Assembly: GCF_030812195.1 (NCBI RefSeq)
Contig: NZ_JAUSSF010000003.1
Coordinates: forward strand, 372,001-436,000
Direction: 5' to 3'
Origin: Chryseobacterium lathyri
GTDB lineage: Bacteria; Bacteroidota; Bacteroidia; Flavobacteriales; Weeksellaceae
DNA length: 64,000 bases
The notes below the pieces were generated by a model. That model worked only from the letters and a program-made list of their open reading frames with translations. It was not told the origin of the DNA and searched no databases. The position numbers and the translations under genes were made by a program. Below, one piece after another: positions 25,172-34,658 of the stretch; the stretch's first letter is position 1; the number at the start of each line of letters is the position of its first letter.

Positions 25172-26569
25172 TTAATCAACTTTATTTTTTGCAACTTGAG
25201 CCATTAATTCTGCTTCTACTGCTACAGTATCTCCCACATATCCGTATCCCTGCATATGAACAATTCCCCTTCTTATAGGCTCTATCAATTCTATTTTGAA
25301 AATCATAGTATCCCCGGGAACTACTTTTCTTTTGAATTTTACTTTATCAATTTTAATGAAATAAGTAGAGTAATTTTCAGGATCCGGAACGCTGGCCAGT
25401 ACAAGGATACCTCCTGTCTGTGCCAAAGCTTCCACTTGTAATACTCCAGGCATTACAGGCTCTTTAGGAAAATGGCCTACAAAGAAAGGCTCATTCATGG
25501 TAACATTTTTCAGACCTACCACGTGGGAATCTGAAAGTTCAAGAATTTTATCGATCAATAAGAACGGAGGTCTGTGCGGCATAAGACGCATAATTCCATT
25601 GATATCAAAAACCGGCTCTTTGGTTAAATCAAAATCCGGAACATTTTTTTTCTTCTGCAATTTCCACTGGCGGTTCAGTTTTTTCGCAAATTGAGTGTTC
25701 ACAAAGTGTCCAGGCTTATTTGCAATTACTTTACCTTTTATTTTTACTCCTGCCAATGCCAAATCACCAATTACATCGAGTAATTTGTGTCTTGCGGCTT
25801 CGTTAGGATAGTTTAACGTAAGATTATCAAGAATACCGTTCGGTCTGATAGAAACATTATCTTTTCCGAATGCTTTTTTCAATTTTTCTGTAGTGTCGGG
25901 TGTAAGATCCTTATCCACATACACAATAGCGTTTGATATATCCCCTCCCCTGATCAATCCGTGATCCAAAAGCATTTCCAGTTCATGCAAAAAGCTGAAT
26001 GTTCTGGCAGATGAGATCTCGTCTTTAAATTCTGAAATATTTTTAAGAGTAGCATTTTGAGTACCCAAAACTTTGGTTCCAAAATCTACCATGGTAGTCA
26101 CTTCGTAGGTATCTGAAGGAATAATGGTAATTTCTGATCCTGACGCAGGGTCTGCATAGCTCAGTACTTCTTTGATTACCAAGTATTCTCTGGCAATATT
26201 CTGTTCTGCTATTCCTACACTTTCGATAGCTTCAACAAAGAATTTTGAAGATCCATCTAAAATTGGAGGCTCGGAGGCATCCATTTCAAGAATGGCATTA
26301 TCAATATCACATCCCACCAACGCAGCCAAAAGGTGCTCGCAGGTAGTAATTTTTACACCTAATTTCTCTAATGTTGTTCCTCTTTCTGTTGCTACTACAT
26401 AATTAACATCAGCTTCTACTTGAGGATGTCCCTCTAGATCTGTTCTTACGAACACAAAACCTGTATTTTCTTTAGCTGGTTTAATGGTAAGTTTTACTTC
26501 TTTACCAGTATGAAGGCCAATTCCAGAAAGTGTTACTTCTTTCTGGAGTGTTTTTTGCATATCACTCAT
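25172..26569 (-). CDS. lpxC: Bifunctional LpxC deacetylase / FabZ dehydratase
   Basis: 465 residues. The N-terminal part (1-310) is UDP-3-O-acyl-GlcNAc deacetylase: HTGKE, zinc ligand in [25 protein letters not shown] with the second zinc histidine and aspartate, and a catalytic histidine in NKPGHFVN. The C-terminal part (about 320-465) is 3-hydroxyacyl-ACP dehydratase Fab[12 protein letters not shown] and [20 protein letters not shown]. This fusion is characteristic of Bacteroidota. The start ATG at 26569 overlaps the lpxD stop by eight bases; an internal ATG at 26560 is an alternative. It joins lipid A commitment and fatty acid elongation in one protein. Confidence 0.95.
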   Translation of the reverse strand: MSDMQKTLQKEVTLSGIGLHTGKEVKLTIKPAKENTGFVFVRTDLEGHPQVEADVNYVVATERGTTLEKLGVKITTCEHLLAALVGCDIDNAILEMDASEPPILDGSSKFFVEAIESVGIAEQNIAREYLVIKEVLSYADPASGSEITIIPSDTYEVTTMVDFGTKVLGTQNATLKNISEFKDEISSARTFSFLHELEMLLDHGLIRGGDISNAIVYVDKDLTPDTTEKLKKAFGKDNVSIRPNGILDNLTLNYPNEAARHKLLDVIGDLALAGVKIKGKVIANKPGHFVNTQFAKKLNRQWKLQKKKNVPDFDLTKEPVFDINGIMRLMPHRPPFLLIDKILELSDSHVVGLKNVTMNEPFFVGHFPKEPVMPGVLQVEALAQTGGILVLASVPDPENYSTYFIKIDKVKFKRKVVPGDTMIFKIELIEPIRRGIVHMQGYGYVGDTVAVEAELMAQVAKNKVD

Positions 26570-27593
26570 TAGTTTTATCTTTTGAGATATCCTCAAGATT
26601 ATTTATTCTCTTTACAATTTCAGTGAAATTTCTGAAATGGACATAATTTCTAAGATAGTCATTGTAGCTTATCGCCGGGGAACCATACAATGTTTCTTTA
26701 TCATTAACACTGGAATTCACACCACTCTGGGCCTGAATTTTCACCTGATTCCCAATTTTGATATGGCCAACCACTCCTACCTGTCCACCGATCTGGTTCC
26801 AGTCTCCAATTGTAGTAGACCCTGCAATTCCGGCCTGTGCCGCAATCACATTATTTTGCCCGATCTTCACATTATGGGCAATTTGGATCAGGTTATCGAT
26901 TTTTGTTCCTTTTCCTATAATAGTGGAACCAATAGTTGCTCTGTCGATACTACAGTTGGAACCGATCTCCACATCATCTTCGATAATAACGTTTCCTAGC
27001 TGAGGAATTTTTTTGAATCCTTCAGCAGTAGGCTGAAAACCGAATCCGTCACCGCCTACAACCGTATTGGAATGGATCACACAGTTGTCCCCGATAATAC
27101 AGTAGTCATAGATTCTGGCTCCGCTGTCGATCTTACAGTTTTTACCGATCTTAACTCCTTTACCGATATAGACCTGCGGATAAATCTGCGAACCTTCTCC
27201 AATCTTAGCTTTCTCTGAAACATAGGTAAATGCTCCGATATAGGCCTTTTCTCCGATCACGGCAGTCTCATGAATAGAAGAACCGGTTTCGATTCCCTCT
27301 TTTCTTCCCTGCATTTCCTGATACAGATTCATTAAAACCTGAAAAGAAAGGTAGGCATCCTTTACAACAATTAAGGTAGGATTATAATTAACTTTATCTA
27401 TAAGTTTTTCCGAAACAATAATTACGGAGCATTTTGAGGTATTTAAAAAATGGGAAAATCGATCCTGTGCTATAAAAGAAAGATGTCCTGATTCACCATT
27501 CTCAATTGGTGAAACCCCTGTAATAACCGTACTTTCGTCGCCTATTATTTGTCCGTCAATAAAACTTGCAATTTGCGAAGCTGTAAATTCCAT
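26562..27593 (-). CDS. lpxD: UDP-3-O-acylglucosamine N-acyltransferase
   Basis: 343 residues from the ATG at 27593; an upstream TTG would add three. The N-terminal uridine-binding domain ([26 protein letters not shown]) precedes the hexapeptide beta-helix, with GGDGFGF and the catalytic histidine in [13 protein letters not shown]. It adds the second acyl chain in lipid A synthesis. It is followed by lpxC-fabZ with an eight-base overlap. A full promoter at 27600-27628 sits right before the start, which would give a leaderless mRNA in addition to read-through from the HD gene. Confidence 0.95.
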   Translation of the reverse strand: MEFTASQIASFIDGQIIGDESTVITGVSPIENGESGHLSFIAQDRFSHFLNTSKCSVIIVSEKLIDKVNYNPTLIVVKDAYLSFQVLMNLYQEMQGRKEGIETGSSIHETAVIGEKAYIGAFTYVSEKAKIGEGSQIYPQVYIGKGVKIGKNCKIDSGARIYDYCIIGDNCVIHSNTVVGGDGFGFQPTAEGFKKIPQLGNVIIEDDVEIGSNCSIDRATIGSTIIGKGTKIDNLIQIAHNVKIGQNNVIAAQAGIAGSTTIGDWNQIGGQVGVVGHIKIGNQVKIQAQSGVNSSVNDKETLYGSPAISYNDYLRNYVHFRNFTEIVKRINNLEDISKDKTNE

Positions 27594-27599
27594 ATTCTG

Positions 27600-27628
27600 C
27601 AAAGATAAGAAATTCTGTAATTCGCAAA
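27600..27628 (-). promoter_or_regulatory. Putative promoter of lpxD
   Basis: Minus strand: TTTG at 27628-27625, 17-base spacer, -7 box TATCTTTG at 27607-27600. The ATG at 27593 lies 6 bases downstream. Confidence 0.5.
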
Positions 27629-27665
27629 CATTTTTTGATTTTAGGAACGTGAATTTTAAGATTAT

Positions 27666-28892
27666 TTAAGATATTATGTGGGAAATATCTCTTGGAAATG
27701 TAAGAATATACCGGGCAGTCTTGTGTACCATAAGCCCGGACAATAACTGGTCCTGTGACTCTTCCAATCTAATCTTTTTACCGTTTTTCTGGAGTAAATA
27801 AATCGGCTGCTTTTTAGTGTCATAAGGCAGTAATTTTCTTTTAATCTCGTGTACAAGCTCTTTTCCGTTATTGATTCCGAAAAATTCATTGGTATTTTTT
27901 ATTTTTTCCTCAATAAACTTCCGTTTGAAAGGATGTGTCGAGATAACCGTTTTCGGAAGGTTTCTCTGGATCACGCATTTGCACCAATAGGAAAGAATAA
28001 AGTCCTCCGAATCCTGCCAGGATTTCATCGCATGAATTATATCATTGTCATCAAGTTGCGTAAATCTATAAATATCTTCATCGGTAGCAGAACTTTTCCC
28101 GCGGTTTAGAAAATACTTCAGATTGTCTCCTGCAGGGAGATCCATTCCTTCAGAGATCAGATATTTTGCTCTTTCCAGGATTTTAACCAGAAGAAACTCT
28201 GCCAATGCTGAAGTTTTATGATAATATACCTGCCAGTACATAAACATTCTGGCAGTCAGGAAATTTTCAATGGAGTAAACCCCTTTGGCATCGATAACCA
28301 ATTCGCCTTCGCTGCAGACATTCATCATGGAAATAATCCTTTGGGTATTGATATTTCCTTCAGAAACACCTGTGAAAAAGCTGTCTCTGTTCAGGTAATC
28401 AAGTCTGTCCACATCAAGCTGGGAAGAAATGAGCTGATTGAAAAATTTCCTGTGATATTTCCCCTGAAACATTTCGATGGCTACAGAAAGCTGACCTTCA
28501 AATTCTTCATTTAACTTATTCATCAGTAATAAGGAAAGTTTCTCATGGTGCCAGTCGTCCATCAGCATATTTTCCAATGCGTGAGAGAAAGGTCCGTGCC
28601 CAATATCATGCATAAGGATCGCAAGCATGGCTCCTTTTTCTTCTTCCTCGGTAATTTTAACGCCTTTCTGACGCAGGGTTTCCAATGCGGTAAACATCAA
28701 ATGCATCGCTCCCAAAGCGTGATGAAATCTTGTATGGGTAGCTCCCGGGAATATCAGATTGAGAAGCCCGGTCTGACCAATCCTGCGCAACCTCTGAAAA
28801 TAAGGGTGTTCTATAACGTCAAATAAAATTTCGTGTGGGATTCTGATGAAACCATGAACGGGGTCGTTGATGATCTTAAGCTTATTCTGCAT
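27666..28892 (-). CDS. HD-domain phosphohydrolase (dGTPase/SAMHD-like)
   Basis: 408 residues from the ATG at 28892. The HD metal-binding motif is complete: FHHALGAMH, then the LMHDIGHGPFSHALE helix with the histidine-aspartate pair, and the later QLDVDRLDYLNRD with the distal aspartate. This is the layout of the dNTP triphosphohydrolase-related HD family (SAMHD1/YdhJ-like). The likely substrate is nucleotides, but not proven. It heads the lipid A operon; its function there is unclear, yet this neighbourhood is common in Flavobacteriia. A -7 box TAACTTTG lies at 28914-28921. Confidence 0.88.
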   Translation of the reverse strand: MQNKLKIINDPVHGFIRIPHEILFDVIEHPYFQRLRRIGQTGLLNLIFPGATHTRFHHALGAMHLMFTALETLRQKGVKITEEEEKGAMLAILMHDIGHGPFSHALENMLMDDWHHEKLSLLLMNKLNEEFEGQLSVAIEMFQGKYHRKFFNQLISSQLDVDRLDYLNRDSFFTGVSEGNINTQRIISMMNVCSEGELVIDAKGVYSIENFLTARMFMYWQVYYHKTSALAEFLLVKILERAKYLISEGMDLPAGDNLKYFLNRGKSSATDEDIYRFTQLDDNDIIHAMKSWQDSEDFILSYWCKCVIQRNLPKTVISTHPFKRKFIEEKIKNTNEFFGINNGKELVHEIKRKLLPYDTKKQPIYLLQKNGKKIRLEESQDQLLSGLMVHKTARYILTFPRDISHIIS

Positions 28893-28913
28893 TGAAACTT
28901 TGGTATTAGTAAA

Positions 28914-28921
28914 CAAAGTTA
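28914..28921 (-). promoter_or_regulatory. Putative -7 box of the HD gene and lipid A operon (TAACTTTG)
   Basis: Exact TAnnTTTG match on the minus strand, 21 bases upstream of the HD-gene ATG. No clear -33 element. Confidence 0.45.
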
Positions 28922-29095
28922 GGGATTTTAAATTTTAAGCATAATTAAATTCCTATTAAAGAATTCGAACGTTCCAAAACATACTATACACCTTGTCTCT
29001 GAAATAATTAATTGCGGTATTTGGGTCTTAGCTTTTTCAACTACAGATCCATTAATTTTACGCAGATGTTTTCGCCATATTCTGTTTTAAAAATA

Positions 29096-29103
29096 TATCT
29101 TTG
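29096..29103 (+). promoter_or_regulatory. Putative -7 box of the S41 peptidase gene (TATCTTTG)
   Basis: Exact TAnnTTTG match 25 bases before the ATG at 29129. Confidence 0.5.
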
Positions 29104-29128
29104 ATAGCATAAATAACCATTCCATTTA

Positions 29129-30772
29129 ATGAGAAAGATTTCTCTTTTCGTCTTATTTTTTTTCTGTTTATCTTTTTCTGCACGGTCTTTATCAGAAACC
29201 CAAAAGCTGGAATCGCTCTGTAAGGTCTGGGGATTTTTAAAATATTACCATCCTCATGTTGCAAAAGGGGATTTTGATTGGGACAAACAGCTTTTTGAGA
29301 AAATTGATGAACTTGACCATATTCAAGATAAGGCTCAGCTTAACGAATTATATTCCAAATGGATCAGCAGTCTGGGAAAAGTTGATGAATGTAAAAAATG
29401 TTCGAAGGAAGATAAAGAGAAGGTATATTTTCTGAGAAATTTTGACCTGAGCTGGGTTGGTAATCGGAAAATATTCACTCAAGAGGTAAGCCAACAGCTG
29501 CTTTTTATTCAAAAGAACAGGAATTCAGGCAGCAGCCATTATTTTGGAAAAGGTGGAAAAAAGGTTTATTTTAAGAATGAAAATTCATATGGTTCAAAAT
29601 TTACCTCAAAAAAGACCAGTCTTTTAGAACTTTTCAGATATTGGAATTTTGTAGAATATTTTTTTCCGTACAAATATCAGACAGACGAAAACTGGAATGA
29701 TGTTTTAACTGAGATGATCCCTAAATTCCTGACGGTCGATAATGATGAAGATTATCATGTGACCCTCGCAGAGCTTGTCGCAAAAACTGATGACTCTCAT
29801 GCCTTTTTACATTCACCATTGATCAATGCCAGTCAGTATGGGATGAGAAAAGTTCCGGCAGAATATGTCTATGCGGAAGGAAAGCTGGTCGTAATGAGGG
29901 TCAGTAAAAATAAATTCAACGAAGAAATACCTCTGAAAACCGGTGATGTAATTTACGATATTGATGACCGGACAATTCCTCAGATGGTCAACAGTTTTGG
30001 AAAATATGTTCCTGCTTCCAATTCCTGGGGAAAGATTTTAAAGGTAAAAAACCTTTTTCTTTTCAGTAATAGGGATTCTACTACCTTAAAAATAGAGCGT
30101 GACGGGCAAAATCTGGTTGTTAGAGCAAAAACTTATCTTCTCAAAGATATTATCCGGGAAGCACCACCTGTTCAGCAGAAATGGAAGTTTCTGGATAATG
30201 ACAAAAAGACAGGTTATGTAAATATGGGCAGTATTGAGAAAAGTGACCTGGACACTATGTATAAGGATTTAAAATCTGCAGAGTCTATCATTTTTGATCT
30301 CAGGAATTACCCTAAACAGACCATTTTTCCTTTAAGCAGGATGATTCTTCCGGAAAAATCAATTTATTATCAATTTAATTTCCCGGAGACCAATTATTTG
30401 AGTAAATTTTATAGCGCAAAAAACAGCATCGGCAGAAAGAATCCGGATTATTATAAAGGGAACGTGGTTGTTTTGGCAGATGAAAACACACAGAGTCAGG
30501 CTGAAACGACCGTCATGATGCTTAAACAGCATCCAAAGGCTAAGATAATAGGGAGCCATACTTCAGGAGCTAATGGTGATATTATCAGATTTAAAATTGC
30601 GGATCTGGATACCTGCTTTACAGGACTTGGAGCGTATTATCCTGATGGAAGGGAAACACAGCGGATAGGAATTATCCCTGACATTATCATAAAACCCACT
30701 GTGAAGGGTGTACAAGAAGGAAAAGACGAGGTTCTGGAAAGAGCTTTGGATTATATAAAGACCGGTTTCTAA
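29129..30772 (+). CDS. S41 family peptidase (exported)
   Basis: 547 residues. A Sec signal peptide (MRKISLFVLFFFCLSFSARS) is followed by a helical region (LCKVWGFLKYYHPHVAKGDFDWD) typical of Bacteroidota S41 enzymes, a PDZ-like segment (about 260-320) and the tail-protease domain. The nucleophilic serine lies in ADENTQSQAETTV and a GSHTSGANGD motif follows, as in CtpA/tricorn-type proteases. It is expected to cut peptides at C-termini in the periplasm. It is monocistronic, upstream of porX. Substrate unknown. Confidence 0.88.
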   Translation: MRKISLFVLFFFCLSFSARSLSETQKLESLCKVWGFLKYYHPHVAKGDFDWDKQLFEKIDELDHIQDKAQLNELYSKWISSLGKVDECKKCSKEDKEKVYFLRNFDLSWVGNRKIFTQEVSQQLLFIQKNRNSGSSHYFGKGGKKVYFKNENSYGSKFTSKKTSLLELFRYWNFVEYFFPYKYQTDENWNDVLTEMIPKFLTVDNDEDYHVTLAELVAKTDDSHAFLHSPLINASQYGMRKVPAEYVYAEGKLVVMRVSKNKFNEEIPLKTGDVIYDIDDRTIPQMVNSFGKYVPASNSWGKILKVKNLFLFSNRDSTTLKIERDGQNLVVRAKTYLLKDIIREAPPVQQKWKFLDNDKKTGYVNMGSIEKSDLDTMYKDLKSAESIIFDLRNYPKQTIFPLSRMILPEKSIYYQFNFPETNYLSKFYSAKNSIGRKNPDYYKGNVVVLADENTQSQAETTVMMLKQHPKAKIIGSHTSGANGDIIRFKIADLDTCFTGLGAYYPDGRETQRIGIIPDIIIKPTVKGVQEGKDEVLERALDYIKTGF

Positions 30773-30905
30773 ACAAATTGAGTATCAGTATTAATGAGCC
30801 TAATTTTCATTTAACTAATATTTAACTTTTGTTGTCTCTAATTTGTGAGAATTTAAAAGGAATTGGTCAACATTTTGATGCTATAACCATGTAAAAAAAT
30901 AAATT

Positions 30906-32450
30906 ATGTCGGAAAAGATATTATGGATAGATGATGAAATAGATTTACTCAAACCCCATATCGTATTTTTAGAAAAAAAAGGTTACCAGGTAACCCCTGT
31001 TAACAATGTAAATGAAGCTCTGGAACTAATGGATTCGGAGAAATTTGCATTAACACTTATTGATGAAAACATGCCCGGTATTTCGGGATTGGAAGCCATT
31101 CCCATGATCAAGGAGAAGGATAATTCTTTAAAGATCGTGATGGTGACAAAAAGTGAGGAGGAACATATTATGGAAGAAGCCATCGGATCTCAGATTGCGG
31201 ACTACATTCTAAAACCGGTAAATCCCAACCAGATTTTATTGTCATTGAAAAAGAATCTCCAGGAGGATAATCTTGTAGAGCAGAAAACAATTCTTCAGTA
31301 CCAGCAGGAATTCAGAAACCTGTCTATGGAACTTTCTTATATCAGAACTTACCAGGAATGGGCAGAATATTATAAGAAAATCCTGAGCTGGGAAATTAAA
31401 TTTGATAAGGTAGCGGATAACGAATTTTCCGATCTTCTGCAATCACAGAAAGAGGAAGCCAACATTCAATTTGCCAAATTCATTGAAAAAAATTACGAAA
31501 GCTGGCTTACAGATCCAGATAAGCCATTAATGAGCCACACGCTTTTTAAAGAAAAAGTAAAGCCTGAAGTAGAGAAAGAAAAAGTTCTTCTTCTTATGGT
31601 GGATAATCTCCGCTTTGACCAATGGAGGGTTATTGAGCCATTATTCACAAAATACTACAATAAAATATCGGAAGATTATTATTACAGTATTCTTCCTACA
31701 GCCACTCAATATGCAAGAAACTCTTTCTTTGCAGGACTGATGCCGTCTGAAATTGAAAAGCGTTTTCCGGATAAATGGTTCAATGATAATGAAGAAGGGA
31801 ATAAGAATGAGTTTGAACGCGATTTTCTTGAAGACCAGATGAAAAGAATCGGTTTAGGATCTAAATCCATGAAATATCTTAAAGTCCTGAATGCAGATTT
31901 TGAGCGAAAGATTTATGATGATTTCAACCAGCATAAGAACAATGATCTTCTGGTAATTGTTTACAACTTTATTGACATCCTTTCTCACGCTAAAACAGAT
32001 AATCATATTGTAGACCAGCTGATCCGTGATGATAAAACATTCAGATCTCTTACACTTAACTGGTTCGAGAATTCATCATTGCTGAAGATTATCAAAGCAG
32101 CTGCAGAAAGCGGATATAAACTTGTGATCACCACAGATCACGGAACAGTATACGTTAAAAAACCGAGCAAGGTAGTCGGAGACCGTGAAACATCAACAAA
32201 TATCCGTTATAAGACCGGAAAGAGTTTAACTTATGACGACAGTGATGTATGGGCTGTTACCAACCCTGAAAAACTATTCCTTCCAAAAGGAAATTTAAGT
32301 TCAAAATATATTTTTGCAAAAAACAATATTTTCCTGGCTTATCCAAAAAATTACAATCACTTTGTGAATTACTATAAAGAGACTTACCAACATGGAGGGA
32401 TCTCATTGGAAGAATGTATTATTCCTATCAGCATTTTAGAACCCAAGTAG
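30906..32450 (+). CDS. porX: PorX, response regulator with PglZ (alkaline phosphatase-like) domain
   Basis: 514 residues. Residues 1-120 form a CheY-like receiver (WIDDE, phospho-acceptor D53 in TLIDENMPG, TKSEEEH and the KPVNP lysine), a helical linker follows, and residues about 210-510 are a PglZ-type alkaline phosphatase fold (LLLMVDNLRFDQWRV, with the metal-binding nucleophile region, and ITTDHGTVYV). In Porphyromonas and relatives PorX works with the histidine kinase PorY and sigma factor SigP to control T9SS genes. This genome shows T9SS-sorted proteins in the window (3480-5168 and 18149-18499), which agrees. The gene stands alone with a strong terminator. Confidence 0.95.
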   Translation: MSEKILWIDDEIDLLKPHIVFLEKKGYQVTPVNNVNEALELMDSEKFALTLIDENMPGISGLEAIPMIKEKDNSLKIVMVTKSEEEHIMEEAIGSQIADYILKPVNPNQILLSLKKNLQEDNLVEQKTILQYQQEFRNLSMELSYIRTYQEWAEYYKKILSWEIKFDKVADNEFSDLLQSQKEEANIQFAKFIEKNYESWLTDPDKPLMSHTLFKEKVKPEVEKEKVLLLMVDNLRFDQWRVIEPLFTKYYNKISEDYYYSILPTATQYARNSFFAGLMPSEIEKRFPDKWFNDNEEGNKNEFERDFLEDQMKRIGLGSKSMKYLKVLNADFERKIYDDFNQHKNNDLLVIVYNFIDILSHAKTDNHIVDQLIRDDKTFRSLTLNWFENSSLLKIIKAAAESGYKLVITTDHGTVYVKKPSKVVGDRETSTNIRYKTGKSLTYDDSDVWAVTNPEKLFLPKGNLSSKYIFAKNNIFLAYPKNYNHFVNYYKETYQHGGISLEECIIPISILEPK

Positions 32451-32483
32451 TTTTTTTCATAGTTTATTTAAATTTTGGGTTTA

Positions 32484-32522
32484 AGGCGGCAAAAATCGAA
32501 TGATTTTTGCCGCCTCTTTTTT
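32484..32522 (+). terminator. Terminator of porX
   Basis: Perfect 14-base stem (arm AGGCGGCAAAAATC, loop GAAT) followed by CTTTTTTG, 33 bases after the porX stop. Confidence 0.85.
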
Positions 32523-32571
32523 GCAACTCCTTTTAATAGTCTCCAAGAGTTCATATCTTAGCAAAAAAACA

Positions 32572-32865
32572 ATGTTTATTATTTCGCTTACCTACAAAAC
32601 TGCTCTGGAAAATGTAGAGCGCTTCATTCCAGAACATAATATATTTCTTGAAAAACATTATCATTCCGGAAATTTTATCGCTTCGGGGAGAAAGGAGCCG
32701 AGAACAGGAGGAATCATACTAGCCGATGCTGTTTCTAAAAAAGAAGTTGAAGAGATTATTAAAGAAGATCCTTTTTATATTCATCAGGTAGCAGTTTATG
32801 ATATCACTGAATTTATTCCATCAAAATATAACGAACACTTTAAATTTTTTATTAAAAACTCATGA
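32572..32865 (+). CDS. YciI family protein
   Basis: 97 residues from the ATG at 32572; the frame is open further upstream but that part overlaps the porX terminator. Small ferredoxin-like alpha/beta barrel with a conserved HNIFLEKHYHSGNFIASGRKEPRTGG pattern, where the histidine and aspartate (ILADA) are the family's putative active residues. Members include dehydrochlorinase-like and unknown enzymes. It overlaps the exonuclease III gene by four bases (ATGA), so they are an operon. Role unknown. Confidence 0.85.
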   Translation: MFIISLTYKTALENVERFIPEHNIFLEKHYHSGNFIASGRKEPRTGGIILADAVSKKEVEEIIKEDPFYIHQVAVYDITEFIPSKYNEHFKFFIKNS

Positions 32866-33626
32866 GGCTAATTACATATAACGTTAACGGAATCAGAGCT
32901 GCCTTTACGAAAGATTTTTTGGGCTGGCTGAAGACTGCGGACCCGGATATTGTCTGTATCCAGGAAAGCAAGGCTGGAAATGATCAAATAGATATTGAAA
33001 GTCTTGAAAAAATAGGCTATAATAGTTATTGGCATTCTGCTGTAAGAAAAGGCTATAGCGGCGTTGGAATCGCGTCAAAAATCAAACCTAACCATATTGA
33101 ATACGGATGTGGTATTGAAAGCTATGATAATGAAGGCAGGATCATCCGTGCTGATTTCGATGGATACTCCGTAATTTCGGTATATGTTCCGTCTGCCAGC
33201 AATATTGAAAGATTAGAGTTTAAAATGCAATTCTGCCATGATTTTCTGGCTTATATAAAGGAACTGAGGAAAACAATTCCTAATCTTATTATTTCAGGTG
33301 ATTTCAATATATGTCATCAGGCTATTGATATTCATGATCCGGTCCGTTTAAAGAATGTTTCCGGTTTCCTGCCAATGGAAAGGGAGTGGATGACCAGTTT
33401 CATTGAAGAATGTGAGCTGATTGACAGTTTCCGTTTTTTCAATAATGAACCCGACAATTACACATGGTGGAGCTACAGACAGAATTCCAGGGCTAAGAAC
33501 AAAGGCTGGAGGTTAGATTATAATTTTGCAACCTATACACTGAAAGATAAGCTCTCAAGAGCGGTAATACTAAAGGAGGCTGTGCATTCTGATCACTGTC
33601 CTGCCCTATTGGAAGTAAACGTTTAA
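32862..33626 (+). CDS. xth: Exodeoxyribonuclease III (AP endonuclease)
   Basis: 254 residues, full length. It cuts DNA at abasic sites and has 3'-5' exonuclease and 3'-phosphatase activity. Motifs of the family: ITYNVNGIRAA, IQESKAG (metal glutamate), SGDFNICH (aspartate and asparagine), WRLDY and the SDHCPALL histidine. It overlaps the upstream YciI gene by four bases and is followed by a palindromic terminator. Confidence 0.94.
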   Translation: MRLITYNVNGIRAAFTKDFLGWLKTADPDIVCIQESKAGNDQIDIESLEKIGYNSYWHSAVRKGYSGVGIASKIKPNHIEYGCGIESYDNEGRIIRADFDGYSVISVYVPSASNIERLEFKMQFCHDFLAYIKELRKTIPNLIISGDFNICHQAIDIHDPVRLKNVSGFLPMEREWMTSFIEECELIDSFRFFNNEPDNYTWWSYRQNSRAKNKGWRLDYNFATYTLKDKLSRAVILKEAVHSDHCPALLEVNV

Positions 33627-33632
33627 AATAAT

Positions 33633-33660
33633 AAAAGCCAGCTGATCAGCTGGCTTTTTA
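33633..33660. terminator. Terminator of xth, possibly bidirectional
   Basis: Near-perfect palindrome with arms AAAAGCCAGCTGA and TCAGCTGGCTTTT, followed by T on the plus strand; it lies between convergent xth and rlpA-like genes. Confidence 0.75.
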
Positions 33661-33675
33661 ATTTAAATCATAAGG

Positions 33676-34047
33676 TTAGTCGACAATTTCATATTCAACC
33701 GGAATGGTACCACGACTGATATCTCCGATTTCATCGAACGCGGCTTTAGAAATATCTAATGCTCTTGATGCATGGAAAGGTCCTCTATCATTAATTTTCA
33801 CTATTACCTGTTTTCCATTGTTCAGATTGGTAACTCTAATATTAGTTCCAAACGGAAGCGTTCTGTTCGCAGCGGTAAACTTTGAATTACTAAAGATCTC
33901 TCCGCTTGCTGTTTTTCTACCATTAAACTTATCGTGGTAGTACGATGCATAACTTGTTTTCTTCGCATCTAAGGTATTACCTGTAAAAGAATAAACACCT
34001 AAGGTTGAAATCATCATTATGATTACGAGAATGAATCTTTTCATCAT
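33676..34047 (-). CDS. RlpA-like septal ring lytic transglycosylase (DPBB domain)
   Basis: 123 residues. Signal peptide, then a double-psi beta-barrel: ASYYHDKFNGRKTASGE, LPFGTNIRVTNLNNGKQVIVKINDRGPF and a lysine-tagged ALDISKAAFDEIG segment. RlpA cleaves glycan strands lacking peptide stems at the septum. The usual SPOR domain is missing, as in short Bacteroidota forms. The start ATG at 34047 has an alternative at 34044. A long regulatory gap with a GTTAAC array lies upstream. Confidence 0.88.
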   Translation of the reverse strand: MMKRFILVIIMMISTLGVYSFTGNTLDAKKTSYASYYHDKFNGRKTASGEIFSNSKFTAANRTLPFGTNIRVTNLNNGKQVIVKINDRGPFHASRALDISKAAFDEIGDISRGTIPVEYEIVD

Positions 34048-34073
34048 CTTGAATTTTATTGGTTTTGACGGAG

Positions 34074-34081
34074 CAAAAGTA
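34074..34081 (-). promoter_or_regulatory. Putative -7 box of the rlpA-like gene (TACTTTTG)
   Basis: Exact TAnnTTTG match on the minus strand, 26 bases upstream of the start codon. The GTTAAC array begins 30 bases further upstream. Confidence 0.45.
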
Positions 34082-34110
34082 TAAGGAATGTTGTAAAGTC
34101 CCTACTCCAT

Positions 34111-34237
34111 ATGTTAAAAACCGTTAACAGAATCTCAATTATATGTTAACAAAGCCTGTAAGTACCTATTAACAGGGGTTTTAAGTAGTACTGTTAAAAA
34201 ACGTTAAAAAAAACAATCAAAAGTTAACATAATTAAC
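34111..34237 (-). promoter_or_regulatory. Array of GTTAAC-type boxes upstream of the rlpA-like gene
   Basis: Six GTTAA boxes start at 34113, 34123, 34145, 34193, 34203 and 34223, with two ATTAAC-type boxes near 34168 and 34232. Spacings of 10, 22, 23, 25, 10, 20 and 9 bases are close to one or two helical turns, so proteins bound to them would lie on the same face. The array begins just upstream of the rlpA -7 box. The remaining 34238-34610 stretch is AT-rich, with no reading frame or other feature recognised. Confidence 0.5.
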
Positions 34238-34610
34238 TTATTGTCGAAAAAATTCAAATTACAAATTATTTAAAATACTAATTATCAATAACTTAAATAT
34301 TTTTGGAAAAATTTAAATAATGACTATAGTTACTTATAAAAAACAAAAATTTTATGATATTAAATGAATAGACCTGTTTAATAGAAGTCAATACGAGCAT
34401 AGGTGTATATCACTCTGTATTTATTTTAACAATGGTTTTTAACAGTAGAAAGAAAAGTAACTTCAAAATTCTATTAATTAAAAAAGGTGGATTGACTTTC
34501 TGCTTTAAACATTCTTATTTCTTATTCATTATATTCAAATGAAGTAAACAAAATTGAGGTCCTTAAATACTAAAGATTCCTCCCATTATAACCACTCTTA
34601 TAAAAACAAA

Positions 34611-34634
34611 AAACCAATGATAGCTCATTGGTTT
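34611..34634 (-). terminator. Terminator after the surface-protein pair
   Basis: Arms AAACCAATGA/TCATTGGTTT with loop TAGC; on the minus strand a long T-run follows the stem. It lies downstream of the 34659-35399 gene. Confidence 0.8.
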
Positions 34635-34658
34635 TAAATATATAAATAAGTATTAATC

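Noticed and set aside
26562..26596. Upstream TTG start for lpxC-fabZ (26596)
   Set aside because: It would deepen the overlap with lpxD; the ATG at 26569 matches the usual N-terminus better.
30906..32450. PglZ domain as part of a BREX-type phage defence system
   Set aside because: The N-terminal receiver domain and overall layout identify PorX; no brx genes are present.
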